Of a stretch of 58,965 bases of DNA, positions 39,570 to 50,200 are shown one piece after another. Origin of the DNA: Bacteroidales bacterium. Lineage in GTDB: Bacteria; Bacteroidota; Bacteroidia; Bacteroidales; TTA-H9. A program made the position numbers and the translations under genes. The stretch is taken from contig JAUSOY010000083.1 of the NCBI GenBank assembly GCA_030656615.1, forward strand, positions 1 to 58,965, in the 5' to 3' direction. A model generated the notes under the pieces. That model had not been told where the DNA came from. It did not search any database and saw only the letters and a list, made by a program, of their open reading frames with translations. Position 1 is the first letter of the stretch. Each line of letters starts with the position of its first letter.

Positions 39570-41179
39570 TAGAGCAGGAAGAAAAACAAAAACCCCTGAA
39601 TTTTTTTCAGGATAGTGGAGGCAAGAAAGGAATTCTTGCCTGGATAACATCCACAGACCATAAGCGTATTGGGTTATTGTACCTGTACTCCTTGAGTGTC
39701 TTTTTTCTGGTTGGCGTTACCCTGGGCCTGTTGATGCGTTTGGAATTGATTAACCCTGGGAAGGATATTGTAGAAGCCCAAACCTATAATGGGTTTTTTA
39801 CCCTCCACGGCGTTATCATGATTTTTCTCTTTGTTATTCCAGGAATTCCCGCCGTTTTTGGAAATATCGCTATGCCATTAATGCTGGGTGCCCGTGATGT
39901 AGCTTTTCCAAAGCTGAATCTCCTATCATGGTATCTATATATTTTTGGTGCCGCTCTGGCACTTAGCACACTTTTGGTTGGTAAAGGAGCACCGGATACC
40001 GGATGGACATTTTATGCCCCCTATAGTATTAAAACCGGGACGAATGTTACCATGGCTGTTTTTGCTGCTTTCATCCTTGGATTTTCATCCATATTAACCG
40101 GACTTAATTTCCTCACAACCATACATCGTATGCGATGCGAAGGAATGACTTGGTTTCGTATGCCATTATTTGCCTGGGCATTGTATGCCACCAGCTGGAT
40201 TCAATTGTTGGCAACACCCGTTATAGGTATCACACTACTCATGATTGCCGCCGAAAGAACGCTGGGCGTCGGTCTTTTCGATCCTACGCTTGGAGGGGAT
40301 CCCATTTTATACCAGCATTTGTTCTGGATATACTCGCATCCAGCAGTATATATCATGATTTTACCGGGAATGGGTGTTATTTCGGAAATTCTTCCTGTTT
40401 TTGCCCGCAGACGCATTTTTGGTTATACGGCCATCGTTTATTCTTCGCTTGCGATTGCCTTTATTGGTTATTTTGTTTGGGGCCATCACATGTTTACTTC
40501 CGGAATGAGCGGTCCTGCACGGATTATTTTCAGCATTCTGACTTTCTTGGTTGCCATTCCTTCCGCTATAAAAGTATTCAACTGGCTAGCAACGCTTTAT
40601 AAGGGCTCCATCGATTTAAAACCACCCATGCTATTCGCCTTGGGATTCATCTTTTTGTTTTTGATAGGTGGGCTTACAGGTTTGGTTAGTGGTGCCCTGG
40701 CAACAACGGTCCATCTGCACGATACATATTTTGTTGTGGGTCACTTTCATTACGTGATGTTTGGCGGAACAGGTTTTGCATTCTTTGCGGCTATTCATTA
40801 TTGGTTTCCTAAAATATATGGACGGATGTACGACATAAAGGCAGCGACCAGGAATTTTTGGATAATATTCGGTGGTTTCAATGTGTTGTACTTTCCGATG
40901 CTTTGGGCAGGAATGATGGGTATGCCTCGTCGTTATTACGATTACCTCCCCGAATTCCACATCCCAAATATCATTTCTACCCTAGGTTCATGGATTGTGG
41001 CTTTTGGAATCATCATGATGATTATCACGTTGGTCAAAGGATTCAGGAATGGAAAGCCAGTAGGAAAAAATCCTTGGAATGCACTTACCCTTGAATGGCA
41101 GGCCGATTCACCACCCATCACTGAAAATTTTGAAGAATTACCGGTGGTTACCGAAGGACCTTATGAATATAAATCTTAA
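39566..41179 (+). CDS. ctaD: Cytochrome c oxidase subunit I, A2-type (YS motif)
   Basis: The 537-residue subunit has twelve hydrophobic helices and the catalytic ligands. TLHGVIMIFLFVIP carries the low-spin haem ligand, IYSHPAVYIMILPGMG the CuB histidine, FVWGHHMFTSGM the CuB histidine pair, and VVGHFHYVMFGG the two haem ligands. In place of HPE the sequence is YSHPA (Y256, S257, H258): the D-channel glutamate is missing and the Tyr-Ser pair of A2-type oxidases is present, as in Rhodothermus caa3. The start overlaps sco by 4 bases. It reduces oxygen using electrons from subunit II. Confidence 0.95.
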   Translation: MIEQEEKQKPLNFFQDSGGKKGILAWITSTDHKRIGLLYLYSLSVFFLVGVTLGLLMRLELINPGKDIVEAQTYNGFFTLHGVIMIFLFVIPGIPAVFGNIAMPLMLGARDVAFPKLNLLSWYLYIFGAALALSTLLVGKGAPDTGWTFYAPYSIKTGTNVTMAVFAAFILGFSSILTGLNFLTTIHRMRCEGMTWFRMPLFAWALYATSWIQLLATPVIGITLLMIAAERTLGVGLFDPTLGGDPILYQHLFWIYSHPAVYIMILPGMGVISEILPVFARRRIFGYTAIVYSSLAIAFIGYFVWGHHMFTSGMSGPARIIFSILTFLVAIPSAIKVFNWLATLYKGSIDLKPPMLFALGFIFLFLIGGLTGLVSGALATTVHLHDTYFVVGHFHYVMFGGTGFAFFAAIHYWFPKIYGRMYDIKAATRNFWIIFGGFNVLYFPMLWAGMMGMPRRYYDYLPEFHIPNIISTLGSWIVAFGIIMMIITLVKGFRNGKPVGKNPWNALTLEWQADSPPITENFEELPVVTEGPYEYKS

Positions 41180-41184
41180 GTCGT

Positions 41185-41790
41185 ATGAGTACACATGTAG
41201 AACATCGCGATGATACGGCCCGAAAAATGGGAATGTGGTTATTTCTTTTTACCGAGTTACTGCTTTTCGGAGGTCTGTTTCTTGTTTACAGTATTTATCG
41301 TTTTGCCAATCCTGAAGACTTTGCGCGCGGCGGTCACGAACTCAATGTGTTTATAGGGGCTGTTAATACCATTGTCCTCATTACCAGTAGTCTTACGGTG
41401 GCTATTTCCATCTCCGCCATGCAGCAGGGGAATAAAAAGCTCGTTTTGCAGATGTTAGGGATTACCATCTTTTTGGCGATTGTCTTTCTGGTCAATAAAT
41501 ATTTTGAATGGGGTCATAAGATTCATTACGATTTATATCCGGGCAGCAATTTATTCCGGGCTTTACCTCCTGGCGAAGGTCTATACTTTCTACTTTACTA
41601 TTTTATGACGGGTTTACATGCCCTTCACGTGATCATCGGCGCTATCATTCTTGGTTTTATGGCATGGTATGTTCACAAAGACGAAATTGATGCCACCAAT
41701 TATGCTCTTCTCGAAAATGGAGGATTATACTGGCATTTGGTGGATTTAATCTGGATATTCCTTTTCCCGCTTATGTATCTCATTCACTGA
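41185..41790 (+). CDS. ctaE: Cytochrome c oxidase subunit III
   Basis: The 201-residue protein has five hydrophobic helices and the subunit III pattern: KMGMWLFLFTELLLFGGLF near the start, YFMTGLHALHVIIGAIILG in the middle, and YWHLVDLIWIFLFPLMYL at the end. It starts 5 bases after ctaD. Subunit III stabilises the catalytic core. Confidence 0.93.
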   Translation: MSTHVEHRDDTARKMGMWLFLFTELLLFGGLFLVYSIYRFANPEDFARGGHELNVFIGAVNTIVLITSSLTVAISISAMQQGNKKLVLQMLGITIFLAIVFLVNKYFEWGHKIHYDLYPGSNLFRALPPGEGLYFLLYYFMTGLHALHVIIGAIILGFMAWYVHKDEIDATNYALLENGGLYWHLVDLIWIFLFPLMYLIH

Positions 41791-41806
41791 TTAAAAAACA
41801 GAAATT

Positions 41807-42100
41807 ATGGAAAAGAATCATCATATTGTTGGCTATATTACCAATATTTGGGTTTGGGTAGCACTTGTTGTCCTCACCATTATAACCATTACGGTGGCTG
41901 AACTCGATTTACAAATGTTAACAGTTACTGTAGCTCTTGCTATTGCTACCGTTAAAGCGGGTGTAGTTCTCGCATATTTTATGCATCTTAAATTCGATAA
42001 AATCATCCTGACAATCTTTTTAGGAATTGTTTTACTGGTATTTTTATCGTTTATCGTTCTTACATTCGTCGATTATTCATTCAGAACTACTGCCATATGA
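41807..42100 (+). CDS. ctaF: Cytochrome c oxidase subunit IV-type small protein
   Basis: This 97-residue protein has three hydrophobic helices and the motif KAGVVLAYFMHLKFDKIILT, characteristic of the prokaryotic COX4 family. It lies between subunits III and II and overlaps the next gene by 4 bases. Confidence 0.88.
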   Translation: MEKNHHIVGYITNIWVWVALVVLTIITITVAELDLQMLTVTVALAIATVKAGVVLAYFMHLKFDKIILTIFLGIVLLVFLSFIVLTFVDYSFRTTAI

Positions 42101-43017
42101 ATCAAGACGCATCAAATTTTGTTCAGGGTGTAGATACCGCTTTCGTGGTGATTTTAGGAATCTGCCTCTTTTTTCTGATAGGCATCACCGTTGTGATGAT
42201 CTATTTTGTAGTTAAATATCATAAAAAAAGACATCCAAAGCCAGTCGATGTCAAGGATAATCTCACGCTTGAAATTACATGGACTGTAATTCCAACTTTG
42301 CTTGTTTTGGTGATGTTTTGGTACGGATGGCTTGGCTACGAACCCATGCGAAAGGTTCCTGAAGGTGCATTAACAATAAAGGCTACCGGTCAGATGTGGG
42401 CGTGGATTTTTGAATACGAAAACGGAAAAGTTTCCGATAATCTTGTAGTTCCCATTGGTAAACCGGTAAAATTGAATCTGAGCTCTCCGGATGTTCTTCA
42501 CAGCTTGTATATTCCCGCATTTAGAATTAAGGAGGATGTTGTTCCGGGCCTTAATAATTATATGTGGTTTCGCTCAGACAAACTGGGCGAATATGATATC
42601 CTTTGTGCCGAATATTGCGGTGTTCGTCATTCATATATGCTTTCGAAGGTAATTGTTAAGCCTGTGGATGAATACCTCGAGTGGTATAATGCACCAGCTG
42701 ATACGACTAAAAAGGCACTTCCGGTCGGGCTGCAGGTATTGCAAAGGAACGGATGTGTAACCTGCCATTCTACGGATGGTTCCAAAATAGTGGGTCCATC
42801 TTTTAAAGGATTGTTTGGAAATACGAGTCTTGTGGTGAATGAATCAGGCGATAAGATTAAAATGACCGTGGATGAAACATATATCAGGCGCTCAATTTAT
42901 GAACCCAATACCGATTTGGTGGATGGATATAACAAAGGATTGATGGTCTCTTATAAAGATCGGGTAAATGAAGAGGAGATAAAGGAAATTGTTAAATATC
43001 TAAAAACCTTGAAATAG
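42097..43017 (+). CDS. ctaC: Cytochrome c oxidase subunit II with fused cytochrome c (caa3 type)
   Basis: The 306-residue protein has two membrane helices and a cupredoxin domain with CuA ligands: SSPDVLHSLYIPAF (His) and CAEYCGVRHSYM (two Cys, His, Met). A C-terminal cytochrome c domain follows (CVTCH, GPSFKGLFG, ending EIKEIVKYLKTLK). The oxidase is thus caa3-type and can accept electrons from periplasmic or anchored cytochromes. No clear signal peptide is seen before the first helix. It is the last of the four structural genes here (order I-III-IV-II), while many operons begin with it. Confidence 0.94.
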   Translation: MNQDASNFVQGVDTAFVVILGICLFFLIGITVVMIYFVVKYHKKRHPKPVDVKDNLTLEITWTVIPTLLVLVMFWYGWLGYEPMRKVPEGALTIKATGQMWAWIFEYENGKVSDNLVVPIGKPVKLNLSSPDVLHSLYIPAFRIKEDVVPGLNNYMWFRSDKLGEYDILCAEYCGVRHSYMLSKVIVKPVDEYLEWYNAPADTTKKALPVGLQVLQRNGCVTCHSTDGSKIVGPSFKGLFGNTSLVVNESGDKIKMTVDETYIRRSIYEPNTDLVDGYNKGLMVSYKDRVNEEEIKEIVKYLKTLK

Positions 43018-43087
43018 TCCCGACCGGATGATTTTATGTTGAAAATATGATGCTGTCCTATTCCAAATCACAAAGAATCCGGGGTTT

Positions 43088-43969
43088 ATGATAAAACGAT
43101 CAGAAAAGATATTCCACGGCATTCAGGCATATTTTGCACTTGTAAAAATAAGGATTACATCTGCGGTAGCATTGAGTACGATGCTTGGATATTTATTGGC
43201 CGCTCATATCTTATCCTGGGATCTCGCAGGACCAGTCATTGGAATTTTTCTGCTCGCATGTGCTGCCGCTGCATTGAATCAGGTTCAGGAAAAAGATGTT
43301 GATTCTTTAATGCCCCGAACAGCATTACGACCAATTCCTTCCGAAAAAATCAGTATTAAGAATGCTTTGGTTTTTGTCGTAACGCTGAGTCTCCTCAGTA
43401 TTTATTTTTTATACACTTCTGGTGGATGTGTTTTGGTTGTTTTAAGTGCGCTGGCCATGATTTTCTATAACGCAATGTATACGCCATTAAAACGTATTAC
43501 CCCTTTTGCTGTTATTCCGGGATCGTTTATAGGAGCTATACCGCCTATGGTTGGCTGGGTAGCGGCTGGTGGAAGCATTATGGATTTGGAGATTATTTTG
43601 GTCGCATTCTTCTTTATTATGTGGCAGATACCCCATTTCTGGCTTCTTTTACTTAAAAACGGAGGCCAGTACTCCAAAGCTGGGTTGCCGGTACTTACCG
43701 ATGTGTTTTCCATCGCCTCACTAAGTCGTATCAGTTTTGTGTGGGTTATGATGAGTGTGGCCGCTGCACTTTTCTTACCTTTTTTTGGGTATATCGACTC
43801 GATTTTATTGCGCGTATTGTTGCTTATTAGTTCATTGGTCCTCGTAAGTTTGTGTAGCCCCTTGGTTACCAGGCCAGGATTGATTGTCACTAAAAAATAT
43901 TTTATTGCTATTAATTTTTACCTTCTAGTTGTCATGGTGGTGCTAATTTTGAATTCCGTTATTGAGTGA
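43088..43969 (+). CDS. ctaB: Protohaem IX farnesyltransferase
   Basis: This 293-residue polytopic prenyltransferase of the UbiA superfamily has the first Asp motif in AALNQVQEKDVDSLMPRTALR (N-x3-D-x-D-x-M-x-R-T). It also has YTPLKRITPFAVIPGSFIGA and the second cytoplasmic loop with FWLLLLKNGGQYSKAGLPVL. It converts haem B to haem O on the way to haem A for the caa3 oxidase. It follows ctaC by 70 bases. No haem A synthase (ctaA) gene is visible in the window. Confidence 0.92.
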   Translation: MIKRSEKIFHGIQAYFALVKIRITSAVALSTMLGYLLAAHILSWDLAGPVIGIFLLACAAAALNQVQEKDVDSLMPRTALRPIPSEKISIKNALVFVVTLSLLSIYFLYTSGGCVLVVLSALAMIFYNAMYTPLKRITPFAVIPGSFIGAIPPMVGWVAAGGSIMDLEIILVAFFFIMWQIPHFWLLLLKNGGQYSKAGLPVLTDVFSIASLSRISFVWVMMSVAAALFLPFFGYIDSILLRVLLLISSLVLVSLCSPLVTRPGLIVTKKYFIAINFYLLVVMVVLILNSVIE

Positions 43970-44105
43970 TTTTATTATTTTGGTTATCTAGCCCTAAAAC
44001 GAAAGAATGTATATATTAAAAGTAATTTTATGAATGAAATGATTAATTCATTTAACAGATTTGAAAGCATTTCTTTGAATAGTTATTCACCTTTAAAATT
44101 TATGT

Positions 44106-44435
44106 ATGAAAAAGTTATTTGTGTTCTTAATTCCTCTTCTGTTTATGGCTTGTAACGGAAATCAGGCAAAACAAGAGAAAGCCGATTCTCAAATCATTGA
44201 TTCTATGGCTGTGGCTTCTTATGTTATTGATGTGGAGGGCATGAGCTGTGGCGGATGTGAAAACACCATCCAAAAGGCAATTATGGAATTACCAGGAGCC
44301 GTATCGGTAGATGCCGATCATGCAAGTGGTAAGGTTATGGTGAAGTATGATACCACTAAGATTGAGGTGGCTTTACTGAAAGAAACCATTGATTCAAAAG
44401 GGTATCATTCTGGGAATTGCAAGAAAGCACTCTAA
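44106..44435 (+). CDS. HMA-domain (metal-binding) lipoprotein
   Basis: The 109-residue protein has a lipoprotein signal (LIPLLFMAC, C16) and a heavy-metal-associated domain with the MSCGGC copper motif (C48, C51) and the usual beta-alpha-beta order ending in LLKETIDSKGYHSG. As a periplasmic-facing lipoprotein next to oxidase genes, it may carry copper to SCO or the oxidases. That partner is inferred. The 136-base gap before it and the 197-base gap after it suggest its own unit. Confidence 0.85.
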   Translation: MKKLFVFLIPLLFMACNGNQAKQEKADSQIIDSMAVASYVIDVEGMSCGGCENTIQKAIMELPGAVSVDADHASGKVMVKYDTTKIEVALLKETIDSKGYHSGNCKKAL

Positions 44436-44543
44436 GACGTTCTCATTTGATAGTGGCCTATGCTGCTTTGTTGAAACACATGTATCGATCTTTCCAAATG
44501 TGAATTATCGTTGATGTACTAAGTTATGATTAATATGCAATTC

Positions 44544-44551
44544 TACCTTTG
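44544..44551 (+). promoter_or_regulatory. -7 box upstream of ccoG
   Basis: TACCTTTG is a perfect TAnnTTTG box 81 bases before the ccoG start codon. No TTTG is found at the right distance upstream, so the promoter is only partly supported. Confidence 0.4.
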
Positions 44552-44632
44552 TTATTTACATTTGGAAACTCCTATGTTTGCCAGCATATATTACACCGAC
44601 GCTTATCTTTTTTACCATGTAAATTTGAATCT

Positions 44633-46030
44633 ATGACATTGAATGTAAGTTTCAGAGACAGACTTGAAACCCTGGAGGAGAGTGGTAAAAGAAAATGGGT
44701 ATACGCCAAACTTCCCAGAGGGCCTTTGACGCGATTGAGAACCCTGGTAGCTGGTTTTTTATTGGCAATTTTTTATCTTTTGCCGCATATTCGAATGAAT
44801 GGTGAGCCATTCGTGCTTCTGAACATCGCCAAACGGGAATTCATTATTTTTGGGATGGTTTTTTGGCCACAAGATACGTATCTGCTGGGCATAGCCATGG
44901 TGACCTTTATGGTGTTTATCATTCTTTTTACTATCGTTTATGGCAGGGTTTGGTGTGGATGGGCTTGTCCGCAGACATTATTTATGGAGACCGTTTTCAG
45001 AAGAATAGAAACCTGGATTGATGGCTCACCCAATAAGCAAAAAAAACTCAGGAAAAGTTCATGGACATTTTATAAAATTTATAAGCGGGGTTTTAAATTT
45101 CTCGTTTTCCTTTTCATAATTGGAATAACCGTCAATACTTTTCTGTCCTATTTTGTTGGCGTTAAGGATATTATTCATGCTTGGTCGGTAGGTTTTCAAG
45201 GCTGGCCAGTGACTGCTTTCCTGATGGGTGCCGGAACTTTTTTAGGAATGTTTATCTATGGATGGTTTCGTGAGCAGGCTTGTACAGTTCTTTGTCCATA
45301 TGGCCGATTACAGGGAGCCTTGGTGGATAATGATACAATGGTAATTGCTTACGATTACCTCAGGGGAGAACCCAGAGGCAAATCACGAAATAATGAAATT
45401 CCGGGCGATTGTATTGATTGCAGTAATTGTGTTCAGGTATGCCCCACAGGTATTGATATCCGGAACGGCACTCAGCTCGAATGCATCAATTGTACTGCTT
45501 GCATCGACGCCTGTAATAAAGTAATGAAGCAAGTTTCAAAACCGGAAGGTCTGATTCGTTTTAGTACGGAGAAGGGCATCGAAAACCGGCAACAAATAAC
45601 TTTTACGCCCCGAATTATTTTGTATTCGACCCTACTGTTATTGCTTTTAGGTTTTCTGACTTATTTGAGTTTAAACAGGAATATCGTTGAAACAACCATA
45701 CTTCGCACTCCGGGTTTTCTGTTTCAGGAACAGCCCGATGGACGAATTAGTAATCTGTATAATATTCGGCTGGTTAATAAATCGCGTGAAGATATTACTC
45801 TGGAATTAAGAGCATTAAATATTGATGGGGAGGTTCGCCTGCCTGATGGAAAAATATTTGTAAATGCGGGTTCAAGTTCGGAGTATATCTTTTTTTTCTA
45901 TCTCAAATCTTCATTACTCCATTCAAAATCTTCAAAAATCCGTTTTGGAGTATTTAAGGACAATACTTTAATTGAAACCTTCTCAACCACGTTTGTGGGA
46001 CCAAACGAACTTCAAATCCATGAAAAATAA
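44633..46030 (+). CDS. ccoG: cbb3 oxidase accessory ferredoxin-type protein CcoG
   Basis: This 465-residue protein matches CcoG/FixG. It has helices with VYGRVWCGWACPQTLFMETV, then WFREQACTVLCPYGRLQG. Two ferredoxin clusters, CIDCSNCVQVCPTGIDI and CINCTACIDACNK, follow, and an Ig-like C-terminal domain comes after the last helix. CcoG is linked to copper reduction for cbb3 assembly. ATG 44633 is chosen because the usual RDRLETLEESGKRKWVYAK start follows it directly; an in-frame upstream ATG gives an unlikely 28-residue extension. Confidence 0.93.
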   Translation: MTLNVSFRDRLETLEESGKRKWVYAKLPRGPLTRLRTLVAGFLLAIFYLLPHIRMNGEPFVLLNIAKREFIIFGMVFWPQDTYLLGIAMVTFMVFIILFTIVYGRVWCGWACPQTLFMETVFRRIETWIDGSPNKQKKLRKSSWTFYKIYKRGFKFLVFLFIIGITVNTFLSYFVGVKDIIHAWSVGFQGWPVTAFLMGAGTFLGMFIYGWFREQACTVLCPYGRLQGALVDNDTMVIAYDYLRGEPRGKSRNNEIPGDCIDCSNCVQVCPTGIDIRNGTQLECINCTACIDACNKVMKQVSKPEGLIRFSTEKGIENRQQITFTPRIILYSTLLLLLLGFLTYLSLNRNIVETTILRTPGFLFQEQPDGRISNLYNIRLVNKSREDITLELRALNIDGEVRLPDGKIFVNAGSSSEYIFFFYLKSSLLHSKSSKIRFGVFKDNTLIETFSTTFVGPNELQIHEK

Positions 46031-46469
46031 ATTCACCTGGGGAACTGGAATATTTTCGGCAATTGTCTTATTTATGATACTGGTAGGCATTATGGTTTTT
46101 ATTGCATCTCGTCAGGACCGCTCGCTGGTGAACGATAACTATTATCCACTCGAAAAGGAGTATGCTGCCAAAAGAATCAAGACTTCAAATTTTGATGCTT
46201 TGGGTGAGTCGGTTGTAATAAACCAACTGACAGATTCTTTACAATTGATTTTTCCATCCACTATTGCCGATGGAAGTACTCATGGTAAAATTTCCTTTTA
46301 TCGCCCATCAGATGCTTCATTGGATATGAAATTCGTTTTTCAAGCAGATAAAAGCAGTTCACAAAAATTTCCGCTGTCTGGATTTCAAAAGGGAAATTAC
46401 TTACTTATAATTGATTGTGAAAAGGAGGACGTACCTTATTATCACGAGAAATCTCTAATTATTAAATGA
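46020..46469 (+). CDS. ccoH: cbb3 oxidase accessory protein CcoH (FixH)
   Basis: This 149-residue protein has one N-terminal membrane helix (GIFSAIVLFMILVGIMVF) followed by DRSLVNDNYYPLEKEYAAKR, the typical FixH segment, and a periplasmic beta domain with FYRPSDASLDMKF. The start overlaps ccoG by 11 bases, so the two are cotranslated. CcoH is needed for stable cbb3 assembly. Confidence 0.88.
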   Translation: MKNKFTWGTGIFSAIVLFMILVGIMVFIASRQDRSLVNDNYYPLEKEYAAKRIKTSNFDALGESVVINQLTDSLQLIFPSTIADGSTHGKISFYRPSDASLDMKFVFQADKSSSQKFPLSGFQKGNYLLIIDCEKEDVPYYHEKSLIIK

Positions 46470-46470
46470 C

Positions 46471-47199
46471 ATGCAATTTGAATTAACCACTGCATTAATG
46501 ATGGGCCTGATTGGCAGTTTTCATTGTGCGGGAATGTGCGGTCCCATTGCTATTGCACTTCCGTATGGTAAAAAAGTTATAATTCGTGGGCTTCTTTATA
46601 ATATTGGACGTACCTTTACATATGTTCTTCTTGGAGTTATCTTTGGCATTTTAGGGAAAGGGCTCGACTTGGGTGGTTTTCAGCAATATACCAGTATAAT
46701 TGCCGGCGTACTGATGATTTTAATTGCAATTATTCCTTTACTGGCAGGTAAGCAATATAGTGTAGAAAGACTGGGAGGAAAAATATCTTTACTTTTTGGA
46801 AAAATTTATTCGCGGCTGGTGACAAATGTAAAATCCATATCTTTTTTATGGATTGGTTTGTTAAATGGACTATTGCCTTGTGGTCTGGTGTATGCCGCAC
46901 TTGCCGGTGCAATTTCTTCCGCTGATGCCGCAGGTGGAGCATTGTTCATGCTTGTTTTCGGACTGGGTACCATCCCCATGATGCTTTTACTTGGAATGGT
47001 ATCCGGTGTAATAAGTTCCCGATTACGTAACCGTATGAACAAAATAATTCCTATTTTTGTCGTCATTATTGGTATGCTATTTATTATCAGAGGCTTAGGC
47101 TTGGGTATTCCGTACCTGAGTCCGGTCACCGAGAAGCTACACATTAATGCCAAAACAGGAGATATTCACAAACCTGCATGCTGCTCCGGGAGTAATTAA
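46471..47199 (+). CDS. SafE/DsbD_2-like membrane transporter linked to cbb3 assembly
   Basis: This 242-residue six-helix protein has the paired motifs of the DsbD_2/SafE superfamily: MGLIGSFHCAGMCGPIAIAL at the start and NGLLPCGLVYAALAGAISS in the second half. The tail carries adjacent cysteines (HKPACCSGSN). Members next to ccoGH are usually annotated as sulfite exporters, but the FHCAGMC motif and this position favour copper handling for the oxidase. The start is 1 base after ccoH. Confidence 0.85.
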   Translation: MQFELTTALMMGLIGSFHCAGMCGPIAIALPYGKKVIIRGLLYNIGRTFTYVLLGVIFGILGKGLDLGGFQQYTSIIAGVLMILIAIIPLLAGKQYSVERLGGKISLLFGKIYSRLVTNVKSISFLWIGLLNGLLPCGLVYAALAGAISSADAAGGALFMLVFGLGTIPMMLLLGMVSGVISSRLRNRMNKIIPIFVVIIGMLFIIRGLGLGIPYLSPVTEKLHINAKTGDIHKPACCSGSN

Positions 47200-47258
47200 G
47201 ATTTGAGATTCTTTCCAAACAATCCAATGATTTTTTAAGCTTTAACCTTTATCAATTA

Positions 47259-50200
47259 ATGAAAAAAATTCGCGTTCTTTTGTTGGCACTGCTGACATGC
47301 GTGATGGTTTATGCCAGCGCTCAAAACCTTCCGGCTCCAGCCGGTGATACTGCTACTTATCCATACTGGATCGAAATGATGCAGGACCAATCGGTCAACT
47401 TTTATCAGGTGCAAAGTGCATTTGAAACGTATTGGAAGGATAGAACCATAACCAGGGGTTGTGGGTACAAACCTTTTAAACGTTGGGAATATAATATGAA
47501 GAATGGCCGGATAAATCCGGATGGTAGTCGTAAACCAGCTGATTTTAATTGGAATCAGTATTATTCATATATGTCTAAAAGTGCTGTTTCGATTAGCGGA
47601 AATTGGAAATCAATTGGCCCGGTAACCTTCACAAGTCTTGGATATAAAGGCCTTGGACGTGTAAATGCGATTGGCTTTCATCCAACCGATCCCAATGTAT
47701 TTTATATAGGTGCTCCAGCGGGTGGAGTTTGGAAAACCCTAGATGGTGGAAATTCATGGAATTCGACAACGGATGAATTACCAACCTTAGGGGTTTCATC
47801 GATTGTTGTCAGTTCATCGGATGCTAATCTGGTATACATCGGAAGTGGCGACCGTGATGCTGGTGATGCCGCTGGGATGGGCGTATTGCGCAGTACCAAT
47901 GGTGGCTCTACCTGGGAATTATGGAATAATGGTATGGGAAATAAGACGGTTGGTCGATTGATTCAACATCCCACAAATGCCAGCATTCTCTTTGCAGCTA
48001 CAAGTGGTGGAATTTATAAAACCACAAATGCAGGGACTCTTTGGACATTGGTTCAGGGAGGAAATTTTAAAGATATCGTATTTAAACCGGCCAATCCTGC
48101 AATTTTATATGCCATTTCAGGTTCCTCATTTTTTAAGTCAACCAATAGTGGTGATAATTTTTCGGTTGTTACTTCCGGACTTGAGGGCGGCCAAAGAGCC
48201 GTTATTGCTGTTACACCGGGTAATCCCGAATATGTTTATTTATTGGCTTCCAGTAATGATAGTGGTTTTAAGGGATTATACAGATCGACCAATGGGGGCA
48301 CAAGTTTTGTAAAACAAAGCAGCACTCCCAATATTATGGATTGGTCATGCACCGGTAGTGGTACTGGCGGACAAGCCTGGTACGATCTTGAAATCGCCGC
48401 CGATCCCGTTAATCCTGAAGTTATTTTTACAGGTGGTGTGAATGTTTGGAAATCGACCAACGGAGGAATTAACTGGTCGATTACCGGCCACTGGTATGGT
48501 GGATGTGGCGTTGCAGAAGTGCATGCCGATCAGCATATTTTTGAAATTAATCCGCTAAATAATAAATTATTTGTTGGGAATGATGGCGGTGTGTATTCTT
48601 CGGCTAACCTTGGAGGTACATTTATAGAGCATACTAATGGACTGGTGATTACGCAAGCCTATAAAATTGGTCAAAACCGGAACGATTCAACCAATATCAT
48701 TATGGGTACACAGGATAACGGAACGTCGAGCCTTATCAGTAATGTATGGCAGGATACGCATGGCGGAGATGGAATGGAATGCATTATCGACCATATAAAT
48801 CCTTCTTATTCATATGCTTCGTTGTATTACGGCGAAATTGTCAGGCATTTTAATAATGGTGGCGATTATACCGTAGCTAAGCAAGGTGCTTTTGGAATAA
48901 CTGAAGATGGAGATTGGGTAACGCCGTATATCCTTAGCGAAAACGATGCTACTAAAATGTTTATCGGGTATAAAAATATCTGGCGTGGGAGCAATATTCG
49001 TAATGTACCTACTTGGACAAAGATATCAGACAATCTTGGTGGAAATAATTCAAGCAATATCCGGGTGGTTGAACAATCGCCGGTAAATACCAATATTCTG
49101 TATTTTGCACGCTATGACAAAAAGCTTTTTCGTACGGATAACGCATTAGACGCTACACCTGTCTGGATTAATCTTTCTTCCTCTTTACCTAGTGTATCCA
49201 CAACTCCTTCGGCTCTGGAAGCTCACCCTTTCAATGCGGAAATTGTTTACATGGCTCAGAACGGATACATTTTTAAATCGATTGACAGAGGACTTAGCTG
49301 GACAAATATTTCCGGAACCCTTCCTCAGGTTGAATTTACCAGCATTGCCTGTTATAACAATGCAAATGAAGGTGTTTATATCTCATCCGATATCGGTGTT
49401 TTTTATCGCGATTCAAGTTTGTCTGATTGGGTGTTCTTTAGTGACGGCCTTCCCGTGGATGCATCTGTTCGTGAAATTGAAATTTATTATCATCCACAGA
49501 ATAATGAATATGATCTCATAAGAGCAGGAACTTTTGGCCGTGGTATCTGGTCATCAAAGGTGTATCGCACGACCCCGGTTGCTGATTTTACAGCCAATGC
49601 TTTTACGATTCCGCTAAGTGGGAATGTAAGTTTTCAGGATCTTTCAACAGGAGTTCCCTCCACCTGGCAGTGGACTTTTGAAGGTGGTACACCGGCCACA
49701 TCCACAGCGAAAAACCCGACTATTGCATATAACTCTGCAGGTACCTGGGATGTTAGCCTTACAGTTACCAATTCATATGGTACGAGCAGCAAAACCATGA
49801 CCGATTATATTACATCAAGCGGTAGTATTTTGCCCAACGTGGGATTTTATAGTGAAAAACCTGCATATTGTTCGGGTTCTACTGTACGCTTATATGATAC
49901 AACTTTATATAATCCCTTAAGTTGGAATTGGGTATTCACTCCTGCTGATGTAACCTATCTTGAAAGTACATCAGCCACTTCTCAAAATCCGGTGGTAAAA
50001 ATGAACTCAAATGTGCCTTATACCATCAAGCTAACAGCAACCAATGCAAATGGTCCGGCAAGCATTACCAAAGAATCCTATGTTGCAATGGGTGGGTTTA
50101 AACTGCCTTTTGAAGAAGGATTTGAAGAAGGATTTGATATAAAAGGTTGGGAGATTGTTAATCCTGATTTCCTTGTAACATGGGAATTGGCTGATGTTGA

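Noticed and set aside
40135-40602. 155-codon ORF inside ctaD in another frame
   Set aside because: Overlaps catalytic motifs of oxidase subunit I; no start signal and odd composition.
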